Assembly: GCA_964472095.1 (NCBI GenBank)
Contig: CAYYIV010000004.1
Coordinates: forward strand, 124,001-188,000
Direction: 5' to 3'
DNA length: 64,000 bases
Source: Pelagibius sp964472095
GTDB taxonomy: Bacteria; Pseudomonadota; Alphaproteobacteria; Kiloniellales; Kiloniellaceae
The notes beneath the pieces are model-generated. The model was not told the DNA's origin. It was given only the letters and a program-made list of their open reading frames with translations, and ran no database searches. Made by a program: the position numbers and the translations under genes. This document shows, one piece after another, positions 42,011 through 50,616 of the stretch (positions are counted from its first letter, which is position 1; each line of letters opens with the position of its first letter).

Positions 42011-42826
42011 ATGAGCGACCTTCTGGTCAAGCCACACCCACGCGACGCAGAAGGCTGCGTCCTCTCGGTGACGCCGGAGAGCGCCGGCTGGCGCCATGTC
42101 GGCTTCGAGGTCTTCGCGCTGCGGCCCGGTGAGCGGCTCCAGCGACACCTGAAGGACCGCGAGGTCTGCATCGTGCCGCTGGCGGGCCGCGTCGATGTGG
42201 TCGCCGGGGGTGAGAGCTTTGCCGAGGTGGGCGGACGCGCCTCGCCCTTCGACGGCAAGCCTCAGGCCGTGTACGTTCCCGCCGACACCCCCTTCACGGT
42301 GGCGGCCAGGGAACCAGTGGAGGTTGCCGTCTGCTCCGCCCCAGGGCGGAAGAGCAGCCTCGCGCCACGCCTCATCGCAGAGGACCGGATCGGCTTCGAG
42401 GAGCGCGGTGCCGGCAGCAATCGTCGCCTCGTCTCCAACATCCTGCCGGAGTCGGAACCCGCCGACAGCCTGCTGGTCGTCGAGGTGATAACCCCCGGTG
42501 GCAACTGGTCCTCCTATCCACCGCACAAGCACGACCGCGATGCACTGCCCGAAGAATCCTTCCTCGAAGAGACCTATTACCACCGGCTCAATCCGCGGCA
42601 GGGCTTTGCTTTCCAACGGGTCTACACCGACGACCGCAGCATCGACCAGACCATGACGGTGGAGGACGGCGACTGCGTGATGGTGCCGTGCGGCTATCAC
42701 CCGGTCGGTGCGCCGCATGGCTACGACCTCTACTACCTGAATGTGATGGCGGGTCCGAAGCGGCAGTGGTGCTTCAAGAACGATCCGGCGCACGATTGGA
42801 TCGTCAAAACGCCGGGAGGTCGCTGA
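42011..42826 (+). CDS. iolB: IolB, 5-deoxy-glucuronate isomerase
   Basis: The 271-residue protein is a bicupin: the C-terminal part has SSYPPHKHDRD, EETYYHRLNPRQGFAFQRVYTDD and PCGYHPVGAPHGYDLYYLNVMAG, which contain the metal-binding histidines and glutamate. It converts 5-deoxy-glucuronate to 2-deoxy-5-keto-gluconate, the substrate of IolC. ATG 42011 has AAGGAG upstream; an earlier in-frame ATG at 41978 would overlap less well with the ribosome site. Confidence 0.95.
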   Translation: MSDLLVKPHPRDAEGCVLSVTPESAGWRHVGFEVFALRPGERLQRHLKDREVCIVPLAGRVDVVAGGESFAEVGGRASPFDGKPQAVYVPADTPFTVAAREPVEVAVCSAPGRKSSLAPRLIAEDRIGFEERGAGSNRRLVSNILPESEPADSLLVVEVITPGGNWSSYPPHKHDRDALPEESFLEETYYHRLNPRQGFAFQRVYTDDRSIDQTMTVEDGDCVMVPCGYHPVGAPHGYDLYYLNVMAGPKRQWCFKNDPAHDWIVKTPGGR

Positions 42827-42832
42827 AACTCG

Positions 42833-43651
42833 ATGCAAGCCGCAAGCACACTGCAGGACCGCTATACATTCGTTCAGAGCCTGGCCCGCGAAGCCGGCCG
42901 TCTCGCCTATGACTTCTACAAGGGCCGGGCCGAGCTCGCGATCGAGAGCAAGGGATTGCAGGACGTCGTCTCCATCGCCGACAAGAAGGTCGAGGACCTG
43001 ATCCGCAGCCGGCTCGCGGAGCAATTCCCGGAAGACGGCTTTCTCGGTGAGGAGAGCGGCACCAGCGGGCAGACTGCGGCGGGCCAGGCGGTCTGGGTGG
43101 TAGACCCCATCGACGGCACCTCCTGTTTTCTCAGCGGAATGCCGACCTGGTGCGTGTCGATTGCCCTGGTGCTGGATGGCGAGATCGAAATCGGCGTGAT
43201 CTACGACCCCAATGTCGATGAACTCTATGCCGCATGCCGCGGAGAGGGCACCTATCTGAACGGTCTGCGCCAGCCGGTGCCGCCGGCCGCCAGCCTGCAG
43301 GACGGCCTCTTCGGCACCGGCTTCTCGCATCGCTCGCCGCCGCAGGATCTCGTGCCCTTCCTGGATGCCCTGCTGCGCGAAGGCGGCATGTTCCTGCGCA
43401 ACGGCTCCGGCGCCCTCATGCTGGCATATGTGGCGGTCGGGCGCCTGGTCGGCTACTTCGAGCCGCACATCAATTCCTGGGATTGCCTGGCCGGGCTGCT
43501 GCTGGTGCGCGAAGCCGGCGGCTGGACCTGCGACTTCCTTGCCGATGACGGGCTGCACCGCGGCAACGTCTGCGCCGCCGCGGCGCCGGCGGTGGCGGCC
43601 AAGCTGCGCGAACTGATAGCTCGCACGGTCCCCAACCCGCTGCGGCCTTAG
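42833..43651 (+). CDS. Inositol monophosphatase-family phosphatase
   Basis: The 272-residue protein has the IMPase metal sites GEE (72-74), DPIDGT (D91, D94) and a C-terminal NSWDCLAGLLLVREAGG. It would remove phosphate from inositol monophosphate or a similar ester in the cytoplasm. It starts six bases after iolB and is thus part of the iol operon, which is not usual. This suggests that the organism meets inositol in phosphorylated form. Confidence 0.9.
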   Translation: MQAASTLQDRYTFVQSLAREAGRLAYDFYKGRAELAIESKGLQDVVSIADKKVEDLIRSRLAEQFPEDGFLGEESGTSGQTAAGQAVWVVDPIDGTSCFLSGMPTWCVSIALVLDGEIEIGVIYDPNVDELYAACRGEGTYLNGLRQPVPPAASLQDGLFGTGFSHRSPPQDLVPFLDALLREGGMFLRNGSGALMLAYVAVGRLVGYFEPHINSWDCLAGLLLVREAGGWTCDFLADDGLHRGNVCAAAAPAVAAKLRELIARTVPNPLRP

Positions 43652-43715
43652 AGCAGATTCACACGGTCGCATGGAATCGCCTTCGGCGATCCATCGACCG
43701 CGTGAATCCGATCTA
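43649..43715. repeat. Long imperfect palindrome between convergent genes, probable bidirectional terminator or dispersed repeat
   Basis: GATTCAC at 43656 pairs with GTGAATC ending at 43708; between them CGGTCG/CGACCG and ATGGAATCGCC/GGCGATCCAT continue the stem around a TTC loop, about 23 pairs with a few bulges. The ends (TAGAGC.../...TCTAGA) extend it weakly. It fills the 61 bases between the phosphatase stop and the iolG stop. No T-run; the look is that of a dispersed palindromic element. Confidence 0.65.
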
Positions 43716-44699
43716 GAGATCCACCGCCTGGCCGCTGCTGAGGGAGAGGTTCGCCGCCTCGGCGAGTTCCAGCGCGCGGAGGCCGTCGCTGGCCGCCACC
43801 TTCGGCGTTTCACGGCCGGTGAGGCAAGCAAGGAAATGCGCCATCTCGGCACGGTAGGCCTCGGCGTAGCGCTCGAGGAAGAAGTAGAGCGGCTTTTCGC
43901 CGGCGATGCCGTCCTCGCTCCAGGTCTCCAGTGAGCGGGCGTCGCGGTTGCCGGCGAACAGGAGGCCCTTTTCGCCGAAGGCCTCGATGCGCTGGTCATA
44001 GCCGTAGGCGGCACGGCGGGAGTTGATGATCTGGCACAGCACCCCTGTAGCGGTCTCCAGCACCACCACGGCGCTGTCGATGTCTCCAGCCTTGCCGATG
44101 GCGGGATCGACAAGCACGCTGCCGCGCGCGTAGAGCCGCACCGGCTCGGCACCCAGCAGCCAGCGTGCCATGTCGAAGTCATGAATCATCATGTCGCGGA
44201 ACAGTCCGCCCGACCGCGCGACGTAGTCGGAGGGCGGCGGCGCGGGATCGCGGCTGGTGATCGTCAGGTTTTCCAACTTGCCGATGCGACCCTCGGCAAG
44301 TGCCTCCTGGAGGCCGGCGAAGGAAGGATCGAAGCGGCGGTTGAAGCCGATGAAGAGCGGTACGCCGGTCTGCTTGACGACTTTCAGACAGGCGCGCGTG
44401 CGGGTGAGGTCGAGGTCGATCGGCTTCTCGCAGAAGATTGCCTTGCCGGCGCGGGCGGCAGCTTCGATGAGCTCGGCATGGGTGTCGGTTGAGGAGCCGA
44501 TGATGACGGCCTGCACCTCCGGGTCGGCGAGTACCGAATCGCGGTCGGCGACCTCGGCACCGACCGCGGCGGCGAGGCTCTCAGCCGCCGTCGGATTGAC
44601 GTCGACCAGATATTTCAGGTGAGCCCCCACGGTAGATGCGACGTTGCGAGCGTGGATCTGCCCGATGCGTCCGGCCCCGAACTGCGCTAGCACGGTCAT
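43713..44699 (-). CDS. iolG: IolG, myo-inositol 2-dehydrogenase (Gfo/Idh/MocA family)
   Basis: The 328-residue protein has a Rossmann N-terminus (AQFGAGRIGQIHARNV), the EKPIDLD motif with the catalytic lysine, and a C-terminal half with FRDMMIHDFDMARWLLG, holding the usual aspartate and histidine. It oxidises myo-inositol to 2-keto-myo-inositol with NAD. It is transcribed towards the iolCDEB operon and is preceded by an SDR gene, 31 bases upstream. Confidence 0.92.
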   Translation of the reverse strand: MTVLAQFGAGRIGQIHARNVASTVGAHLKYLVDVNPTAAESLAAAVGAEVADRDSVLADPEVQAVIIGSSTDTHAELIEAAARAGKAIFCEKPIDLDLTRTRACLKVVKQTGVPLFIGFNRRFDPSFAGLQEALAEGRIGKLENLTITSRDPAPPPSDYVARSGGLFRDMMIHDFDMARWLLGAEPVRLYARGSVLVDPAIGKAGDIDSAVVVLETATGVLCQIINSRRAAYGYDQRIEAFGEKGLLFAGNRDARSLETWSEDGIAGEKPLYFFLERYAEAYRAEMAHFLACLTGRETPKVAASDGLRALELAEAANLSLSSGQAVDL

Positions 44700-44730
44700 T
44701 TCTTGTTGGTCCCCATTGCTTCAGCGGCGC

Positions 44731-45528
44731 TCAGTCATAGGCGCCGATTACCATCTGGTCGTAGTCGATCACCGAACCGGTCATGATTCCCGATGCCGGT
44801 CCCAGCAGGAACAGCGCCGCCTCAGCCACGTCGTCGGGTTTGATCAGGCGGCCGAAGGGCTGAGCCGCTTCGGCCCGCTGCAGCCAGTCCGCCGGCTGAC
44901 CTTCGGCGCGTTGCACCCTGTGCTCGTTCGGCGTCTCCGTCCAGCCGATGTTGAGGCCGTTAACCCGGATGCGGTCCTGCCGCAGCGCATGGCCGAGATT
45001 GCGGGTCAAAGTGGCCAGCGCCCCCTTGGAGGCCGAGTAGGCAGTGAGCTTCGGCTGCCCGCCGTGGCTCGACATGGTGATGATGTTGACGATGCTGCCG
45101 GCCTGGCCGGTCTCCGTGACGGGATTGCGGCGCATCAGCCTCACCGCTTCCTGAGAGAGAAAAAAGGGCGCCCGCACGTTTACGGCGAAGAGTCGGTCCC
45201 AGAGTTCCGGGGTGGTGTCGTCGATGCCGCCGCGGTTGGTGATCCCGGCAGCGTTCACCAGGCCGTCGAGGCGGCCGAAGGCTTCGCTGCAGACCTCAAT
45301 GGCCTGGCGGCAGCCGGCCACCTCGCCCAGGTCGGCCAGGACCAGCCGCGCGACACAACCCAGGGCCTCGATCTCGGCGCAGACAGCTTCGCCGCGACCT
45401 TGGTCACGGCCGACGAGGACCAGTCCCGCCGCGCCAGCGCGCGCCAGCCGGAGGGCGATGGCGGCACCCACGCCCTGGGTGCCGCCTGTCACGATAGCGA
45501 CATGCTTATCGGGCAATATCTTGTCCAT
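44731..45528 (-). CDS. SDR-family oxidoreductase in inositol cluster
   Basis: The 265-residue protein is a classical short-chain dehydrogenase with TGGTQGVG cofactor site, NAAG, catalytic S in IITMSSHGG and YSASK. It may oxidise an inositol isomer or a keto intermediate. I chose ATG 45528 because the cofactor strand begins a few residues later; an in-frame ATG at 45603 with GAGG nearby would give 290 residues and cannot be excluded. It is probably co-transcribed with iolG. Confidence 0.85.
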   Translation of the reverse strand: MDKILPDKHVAIVTGGTQGVGAAIALRLARAGAAGLVLVGRDQGRGEAVCAEIEALGCVARLVLADLGEVAGCRQAIEVCSEAFGRLDGLVNAAGITNRGGIDDTTPELWDRLFAVNVRAPFFLSQEAVRLMRRNPVTETGQAGSIVNIITMSSHGGQPKLTAYSASKGALATLTRNLGHALRQDRIRVNGLNIGWTETPNEHRVQRAEGQPADWLQRAEAAQPFGRLIKPDDVAEAALFLLGPASGIMTGSVIDYDQMVIGAYD

Positions 45529-45818
45529 CGCTGGGATCCGCGCCTCCTCCGCGCCGGCACGTCCGCCGCAGAGCCATTCCGGCGGCTCGGACGTTCCATT
45601 CATACCTCGGAATGAAATACCTGTTCGATTATCGTAATTCTATGATATTTTCATTTCATGGGCTCATGCGAGCCGTCGGGAACCCAGGAAGGGCAGCTGC
45701 GCTGGAGCAGCCGCCTTGCTTGACCGACCTCGGCCGCAAGGAGAAAACTGAGCAAAGAGCTGCAAGTGGCCGCCCCGCGGCCGCGATCAAGCAAGCAGCG
45801 AAGAAAGGGAGGAATGAG

Positions 45819-46853
45819 ATGATACGTGCGTGGCATAGGACCGCCCTCGTCGGCATGGCATTGGCGCTCACCACCGGTACCGGGTCGGCGCAGGCTGCCG
45901 AGCGGCTGACCCTCTATTGCAGTCCGCAAATCGAATGGTGCCAGCTCATGGTCGATGCCTTCACCAAGGAGACCGGCATCGACGTCGCCATGACCCGCAA
46001 GTCGTCGGGCGAGACCTTCGCGCAGATCAAGGCGGAAGCCAGCAACCCGCGCGGCGACGTCTGGTGGGGCGGTACCGGCGATCCGCACCTGCAGGCGGCC
46101 GAAGAAGGCCTCACCGAGGAATACAAGTCGCCAATGCTGGAAGAGCTCTTGCCCTGGGCCCAGAGCCAGGCCGAGGCGTCCGGTTACAAGACCGTGGGCA
46201 TCTACGCCGGTGCCCTCGGCTTCGGCTATAATGAGGAACTGCTAAAGCAGAAGAATATGCCCGAGCCCAAGTGCTGGGCCGATCTGACCGATCCCGCCTA
46301 CAAGGGGGAGGTCCAGATCGCCAACCCGAATTCCTCGGGCACTTCCTATACGACGCTGGCCACCATCGTTCAGCTGTTCGGCGAGGAGAAGGCCTTCGAT
46401 TGGCTGACGGGACTTCACAAGAACGTCAACCAGTACACCAAGTCCGGCTCGGCGCCGGTCAAGGCAGCGGCGCGTGGGGAGACCACCCTCGCGATCACCT
46501 TCATGCACGACATGGTAACCCAGGTTGTCGAGGGCTTCCCGGTGCAGATTGTCGCTCCCTGCGAGGGCACCGGCTACGAGATCGGTTCGATGTCGATCGT
46601 CAAGGGCGCGCGGAATCTGGAGAATGCGAAGAAGTTCTATGACTTCGCGCTCAGGGCCGACGTCCAGATGATGGCCGAGCAGGCCCAGGCGTATCAGGTG
46701 CCGTCGAACGCCAAGGCCTCGCCGCCGCCGGGTGCGCCGGACCTCGACCAGATCAAACTGATCGACTACGACTTCAAGAAGTATGGTTCGTCCGAGGAGC
46801 GGACCCGGCTGTTGAAGAAGTGGGACGACGACGTCGGCTCACTGCCGCAGTAA
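45819..46853 (+). CDS. ABC substrate-binding protein, Fe3+/sugar-phosphate (AfuA) type
   Basis: The 344-residue protein has a Sec signal (ALVGMALALTTGTGSAQA) and the family 1 motif YCSPQIEWCQLMVDAFTKETGI with GDVWWGGTGDPHLQAAEEGL. The family contains iron, 2-aminoethylphosphonate and AfuA-type hexose-phosphate binders. GGGAGGA lies just ahead of ATG 45819; the long frame from 45612 adds a non-signal stretch. Position between iol genes and an inositol phosphatase favours a phosphorylated inositol as ligand; this is inference. Confidence 0.85.
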   Translation: MIRAWHRTALVGMALALTTGTGSAQAAERLTLYCSPQIEWCQLMVDAFTKETGIDVAMTRKSSGETFAQIKAEASNPRGDVWWGGTGDPHLQAAEEGLTEEYKSPMLEELLPWAQSQAEASGYKTVGIYAGALGFGYNEELLKQKNMPEPKCWADLTDPAYKGEVQIANPNSSGTSYTTLATIVQLFGEEKAFDWLTGLHKNVNQYTKSGSAPVKAAARGETTLAITFMHDMVTQVVEGFPVQIVAPCEGTGYEIGSMSIVKGARNLENAKKFYDFALRADVQMMAEQAQAYQVPSNAKASPPPGAPDLDQIKLIDYDFKKYGSSEERTRLLKKWDDDVGSLPQ

Positions 46854-46856
46854 GGC

Positions 46857-46870
46857 CTACGCAGACGTAG
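46857..46870 (+). repeat. Short hairpin between substrate-binding protein and permease genes
   Basis: CTACG (46857-46861) and CGTAG (46866-46870) enclose a CAGA loop, four bases after the binding-protein stop. It is short, but it occupies the same junction as hairpins in the other two ABC operons of this window. Confidence 0.4.
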
Positions 46871-46895
46871 CAGTCCGCAGACCTTCGAGGCCGGG

Positions 46896-49112
46896 ATGGT
46901 GATCAGAACCGTCGCCCTATGGCTGGCCGTGGGCTGGATCGGCTTTGCGATCCTGCCCTGGTACGGGATCGAGTACGGCTTCTGGAACTTCGAGTGGCTC
47001 TTCGAGGGCTACCCGGCCGATGGCGACTCGGCCCCCGGACTGCTGCAGATCTTCCTGGGGGGCAAGCCCTGGCTTGCCCCCCTTGCACTTGCCCTCATGG
47101 CGCCCGTCGCGGTAGTTGGGCGACGGAAGAGCGACCCTCTCTTCTCCCGCGTGCTGCTGCTCGCCGGCGGCGGCGGCCTTGCCTACCTGCTGCTGCAGGC
47201 CTTCTCGATTGGCCTTGGCGGCTGGGAGTTCGGATTCATCGAAGCGCTCTTCGGGCCACTGGAGACGCGCCAGTTCGGCCTCGGCTACGGCGCGCTCTTC
47301 GTCGCGGCAGCCCTGTTGTTCTTCTTCACCCAGGGCCTCGCGGCGCGCGGTGCCGTCAAGGGGGACGTCTTCGTCGTCGGGTCGATCGGCGCCATCATCG
47401 CGCTGGTCACCGTCTTCGTGTTCTACCCGGTGCTCACCATCCTGGCCTCGGCATTCCGGTCGGGCGACGGCGTCTTCGCTCCCGCGGCTTTCCTCGTGCG
47501 CATGATCGATCGGCGGATCTGGGGTCTCGACTGTCTAGTCGGCGCCTTTTCTTGCGGTGTCGCCTGGAACTCGCTGCTGCTTGCCATCCTCACCGGCATC
47601 TCGACCACCGTGCTCGGCCTTGCCTTCGCCCTGATCGCGACGCGAACCGACTTTCGCATGAAGCGCTCGCTGCGCATCCTGACGGTCCTTCCCATCATCA
47701 CGCCCCCCTTCGTCATCGGCCTGGCCGTGATTCTGCTTTTCGGCCGTGCCGGAGCGGTGACCCAGTTTCTCGAACTGACCTTCGATATACCCGCGTCGCG
47801 CTGGATCTACGGCCTGCCGGGCATATGGTTCGCGCAAACCCTGGCTTTCGCGCCGATCTCCTTTCTGGTGATGATCGGCGTGGTGGAGGGCGTCAGTCCG
47901 TCCATGGAGGAGGCCGCGCTGACTCTGCGCGCCGATGCCTGGAAGGCCTTCACCACGGTATCGCTGCCGCTGATGCGCCCGGGCATCGCCAATGCCTTCC
48001 TGCTCGGCTTCATCGAGAGCCTCGCCGACTTTGGCAACCCCCTGGTGCTGGGCGGGCGCTACGGCGTCCTTTCCACCGAAATATTCTTCGCCATCGTCGG
48101 CTCGCAGTACGACCAGGGACGCGCGGCGATGCTCGCATTGGTCCTGTTGAGCTTTACGCTGGGGGCCTTCTATGCCCAACGCCGCTGGGTCGGTCGCAAG
48201 TCCTACACCACCGTCACCGGCAAGGGCGACTCGGGCCACTTCGCGCCGCTGCCGAGGTTCGTGCGGTGGGGGGCCTACGGGCTGGCGTTGCCCTGGGCGG
48301 GCCTGACGGCAGTGATCTACGTGATGATCATGTTCGGCGGCTTCGTTCAGACCTGGGGCCGCGATCACAGCTTCACGCTGCGGCACTACATCGAGGCCTT
48401 CGCAGTGACGCGCAGCGACTTCGGACTGGTGTGGACCGGCGCCGCCTGGAACTCCTTCTGGACCACGCTGTCGATCGCCACCATCGCGGCGCCGCTCACT
48501 GCCGCGATGGGGCTGCTGACCGCCTACCTGCTGGTGCGGCAGCGCTTCGCCGGACGCAACGCTTTCGAGTTCGGGACCATGTTGAGCTTCGCCATTCCCG
48601 GTACGGTCATCGGCATCAGCTATATCCTGGCTTTCAATGTGCCGCCCATCGAGTTGACCGGAACCGGCATCATTCTGGTGATCTGCTTCGTGTTCCGCAA
48701 TATGCCGGTCGGCGTGCGCGCCGGCGTCGCCGCCATGAGCCAGATCGACCAGAGTCTCGACGAGGCCTCCCTGACGCTCGGAGCCAGCACCTTCGCCACC
48801 GTGCGTCGCGTCATCCTGCCCCTGCTGCGCCCCGCCATCATCGCTGCGCTTGTGTTCAGTTTCGTGCGCGCCATCACGGCCATCAGCGCGGTGATTTTCC
48901 TGGTCAGCGCAAACTATGACATGGCGACCTCCTACATCATCGGGCGGGTCGAGAATGGCGACTACGGCCTCGCCATCGCTTATTCATCGGTGCTAATTCT
49001 GGTTATGATGGCGGCCATCACACTGGTCCAACTGGTGGTCGGTGAACGACGCCTGCGGCGCAGGGGCCTGACCGAGCGCCAAGCGGCAGCAGTGACGGAA
49101 GGAGCTGTATGA
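46896..49112 (+). CDS. Fused two-domain ABC permease (AfuB/FbpB-like)
   Basis: The 738-residue protein contains two permease domains in tandem, each with an EAA loop (SMEEAALTLRADAWKAFTTVSLPLM about residue 345 and LDEASLTLGASTFATVRRVILPLL about residue 625). About fourteen membrane helices are visible, with an extra N-terminal set of three to four. Fused permeases of this type occur in the iron and AfuABC hexose-phosphate importers. The gene overlaps the ATPase gene by four bases. Confidence 0.9.
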   Translation: MVIRTVALWLAVGWIGFAILPWYGIEYGFWNFEWLFEGYPADGDSAPGLLQIFLGGKPWLAPLALALMAPVAVVGRRKSDPLFSRVLLLAGGGGLAYLLLQAFSIGLGGWEFGFIEALFGPLETRQFGLGYGALFVAAALLFFFTQGLAARGAVKGDVFVVGSIGAIIALVTVFVFYPVLTILASAFRSGDGVFAPAAFLVRMIDRRIWGLDCLVGAFSCGVAWNSLLLAILTGISTTVLGLAFALIATRTDFRMKRSLRILTVLPIITPPFVIGLAVILLFGRAGAVTQFLELTFDIPASRWIYGLPGIWFAQTLAFAPISFLVMIGVVEGVSPSMEEAALTLRADAWKAFTTVSLPLMRPGIANAFLLGFIESLADFGNPLVLGGRYGVLSTEIFFAIVGSQYDQGRAAMLALVLLSFTLGAFYAQRRWVGRKSYTTVTGKGDSGHFAPLPRFVRWGAYGLALPWAGLTAVIYVMIMFGGFVQTWGRDHSFTLRHYIEAFAVTRSDFGLVWTGAAWNSFWTTLSIATIAAPLTAAMGLLTAYLLVRQRFAGRNAFEFGTMLSFAIPGTVIGISYILAFNVPPIELTGTGIILVICFVFRNMPVGVRAGVAAMSQIDQSLDEASLTLGASTFATVRRVILPLLRPAIIAALVFSFVRAITAISAVIFLVSANYDMATSYIIGRVENGDYGLAIAYSSVLILVMMAAITLVQLVVGERRLRRRGLTERQAAAVTEGAV

Positions 49113-50179
49113 TGGCCATTCGCTCCAAGGCAGCCCGTGTCGTCTTCGAGAAGGTGAGCAAGACGTTCGGCTCGGTCACCGCAGTGAACGGGGTCTCCTT
49201 CGAGATTGAGCCGGGTACACTGGTCACCCTGTTGGGACCGAGCGGTTGCGGAAAAACGACGACCCTGCGCATGATCGCCGGCCTGGAAATGGCTACGGGC
49301 GGCCGCATCCTGATCGGCGACCAGGACGTGACGCAGCTGCCGGCAACCGATCGCGACGTGTCGATGGTCTTCCAGTCCTATGCGCTCTTCCCGCATATGA
49401 TCGTGGCGGAGAACGTCGCCTACGGTCTGACCATGAGCGGCTTCGCCAAGAACGAGGTGCGCGAGCGGGCCGAAGAGGGGCTGCGCCTGGTTGGCCTTGC
49501 CGGCTACGGCAAGCGGCTGCCCAGCGAGCTCTCGGGCGGCCAGCAGCAGCGCGTCGCCGTCGCCCGGGCACTGGTCCTGGAGCCGGCAGTGCTCCTCTTC
49601 GACGAGCCCTTGTCGAACCTCGATGCCAAGCTGCGCCGGCGCGTGCGCGAGGACATTCGCGAACTTCAGCAGAAGCTGGGCCTGACCTCGGTCTACGTGA
49701 CCCACGACCAGGAGGAAGCGCTGGCCGTCTCCGACCGCATCATCGTCATGCGAAATGCCGAGATTGCCCAGGAAGGCAGCCCGCGGGATCTCTACGAGGC
49801 ACCGGCCGACAACTTCGTTGCGGACTTTATCGGCGATGCCAATCTGGTCGAGGCGTGCATCGAGTCGCTGGACAACGGCGATGCCCTGGTGCGCATCGGA
49901 GCGGTCGAACGGCGCCTGCCGGCGCGCGGCCTCGATCTTGGAGCGGTGAAGGTCGCGATCCGCCCGGAGGCGATTCGCATCGCACGCAATGGAAGCACGG
50001 GCGTGCTGCAGGCCGACGTGCTGAAGGCGACCTATCTGGGCAGCCACATGGAATACACCCTGGCGACTCCGCTGGGCGAGCTTTTCGTGGTCGATTCCGA
50101 CATCGAGCGTCCGGCCGCGGCAGGCGACAAGGTCACCGTGGACCTGGCCCGGCGCGGCGTCACCCTGGTGCGCAGCTAG
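49109..50179 (+). CDS. ABC transporter ATP-binding protein (AfuC/FbpC-like)
   Basis: The 356-residue ATPase has Walker A GPSGCGKTT, Q-loop MVFQSYALFPHM, signature LSGGQQQRVAVARAL, Walker B LLFDEPLSNLDAKLR and H-loop VTHDQEEALAVSD, then a TOBE-type domain at the C-terminus. It powers the fused permease encoded just upstream. ATG 49109 overlaps the permease stop; a second ATG follows at 49112. Confidence 0.93.
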   Translation: MMAIRSKAARVVFEKVSKTFGSVTAVNGVSFEIEPGTLVTLLGPSGCGKTTTLRMIAGLEMATGGRILIGDQDVTQLPATDRDVSMVFQSYALFPHMIVAENVAYGLTMSGFAKNEVRERAEEGLRLVGLAGYGKRLPSELSGGQQQRVAVARALVLEPAVLLFDEPLSNLDAKLRRRVREDIRELQQKLGLTSVYVTHDQEEALAVSDRIIVMRNAEIAQEGSPRDLYEAPADNFVADFIGDANLVEACIESLDNGDALVRIGAVERRLPARGLDLGAVKVAIRPEAIRIARNGSTGVLQADVLKATYLGSHMEYTLATPLGELFVVDSDIERPAAAGDKVTVDLARRGVTLVRS

Positions 50180-50616
50180 GGCGGCAGCCCCCCGATTCCA
50201 TCACACTGAAAGGCGCTCTAACGTCGCGACGGCGGGCCGGATCGACCCGGATGCGTCAAGGTTTTGCGGTGCTGATCCTCGGCCAGTCGGCCCACGACGG
50301 TCGCCGCCAACGCGGAACCGGGAATCTCGCAACGTCGCGCGTGCTATCCCGTACCTTTCGGCCGAAATCACTCCATCTCGGCTGGATGCTCCGCCAACCT
50401 CGCGATGGAGGCGCAGGTACAGCCCGGTGCAAGGTCTGAGCTGGACCTTCGTCACCTGAGCGGGAACGAACTATAAGTTTGCGCGGGTGCCATGCGACAG
50501 CATGACAACGCCCGTCGGATGGTCTGGAAAGATGGCGGCAATGGCTCTTACCCGGAAGACGTCTCCCGGGGAAAATGGTTGGCTGGTTGACGAGGCGGCG
50601 CAGAGATTTATAGGCG
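50180..50616. other. Intergenic region before amine-oxidase-like gene
   Basis: No gene with coding character was found in these 437 bases. It ought to hold the end of the AfuABC-like transcript and the promoter of the gene at 50617. A TGGACCTT at 50442-50449 matches the MocR-type element at 59252-59259 and a GAACTATAA lies 25 bases further on, but the pair is weaker than in the two better sites. No clear terminator was seen. Confidence 0.5.

Noticed and set aside
41789..44182. A 797-codon open frame on the minus strand
   Set aside because: It runs antisense to iolE, iolB and the inositol phosphatase and into iolG in another frame; no recognisable domain.
45609..45622. GGAATGAAATACCT as a further IolR operator
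   Set aside because: Only the left half matches GGAA-N6-TTCC well, so it was not listed as a feature; it is mentioned in the operator finding as a weak candidate.
46919..48919. A 666-codon open frame on the plus strand overlapping the fused permease
   Set aside because: The permease frame has membrane helices and EAA loops; this frame is arginine-rich and low-complexity, a GC-driven shadow.
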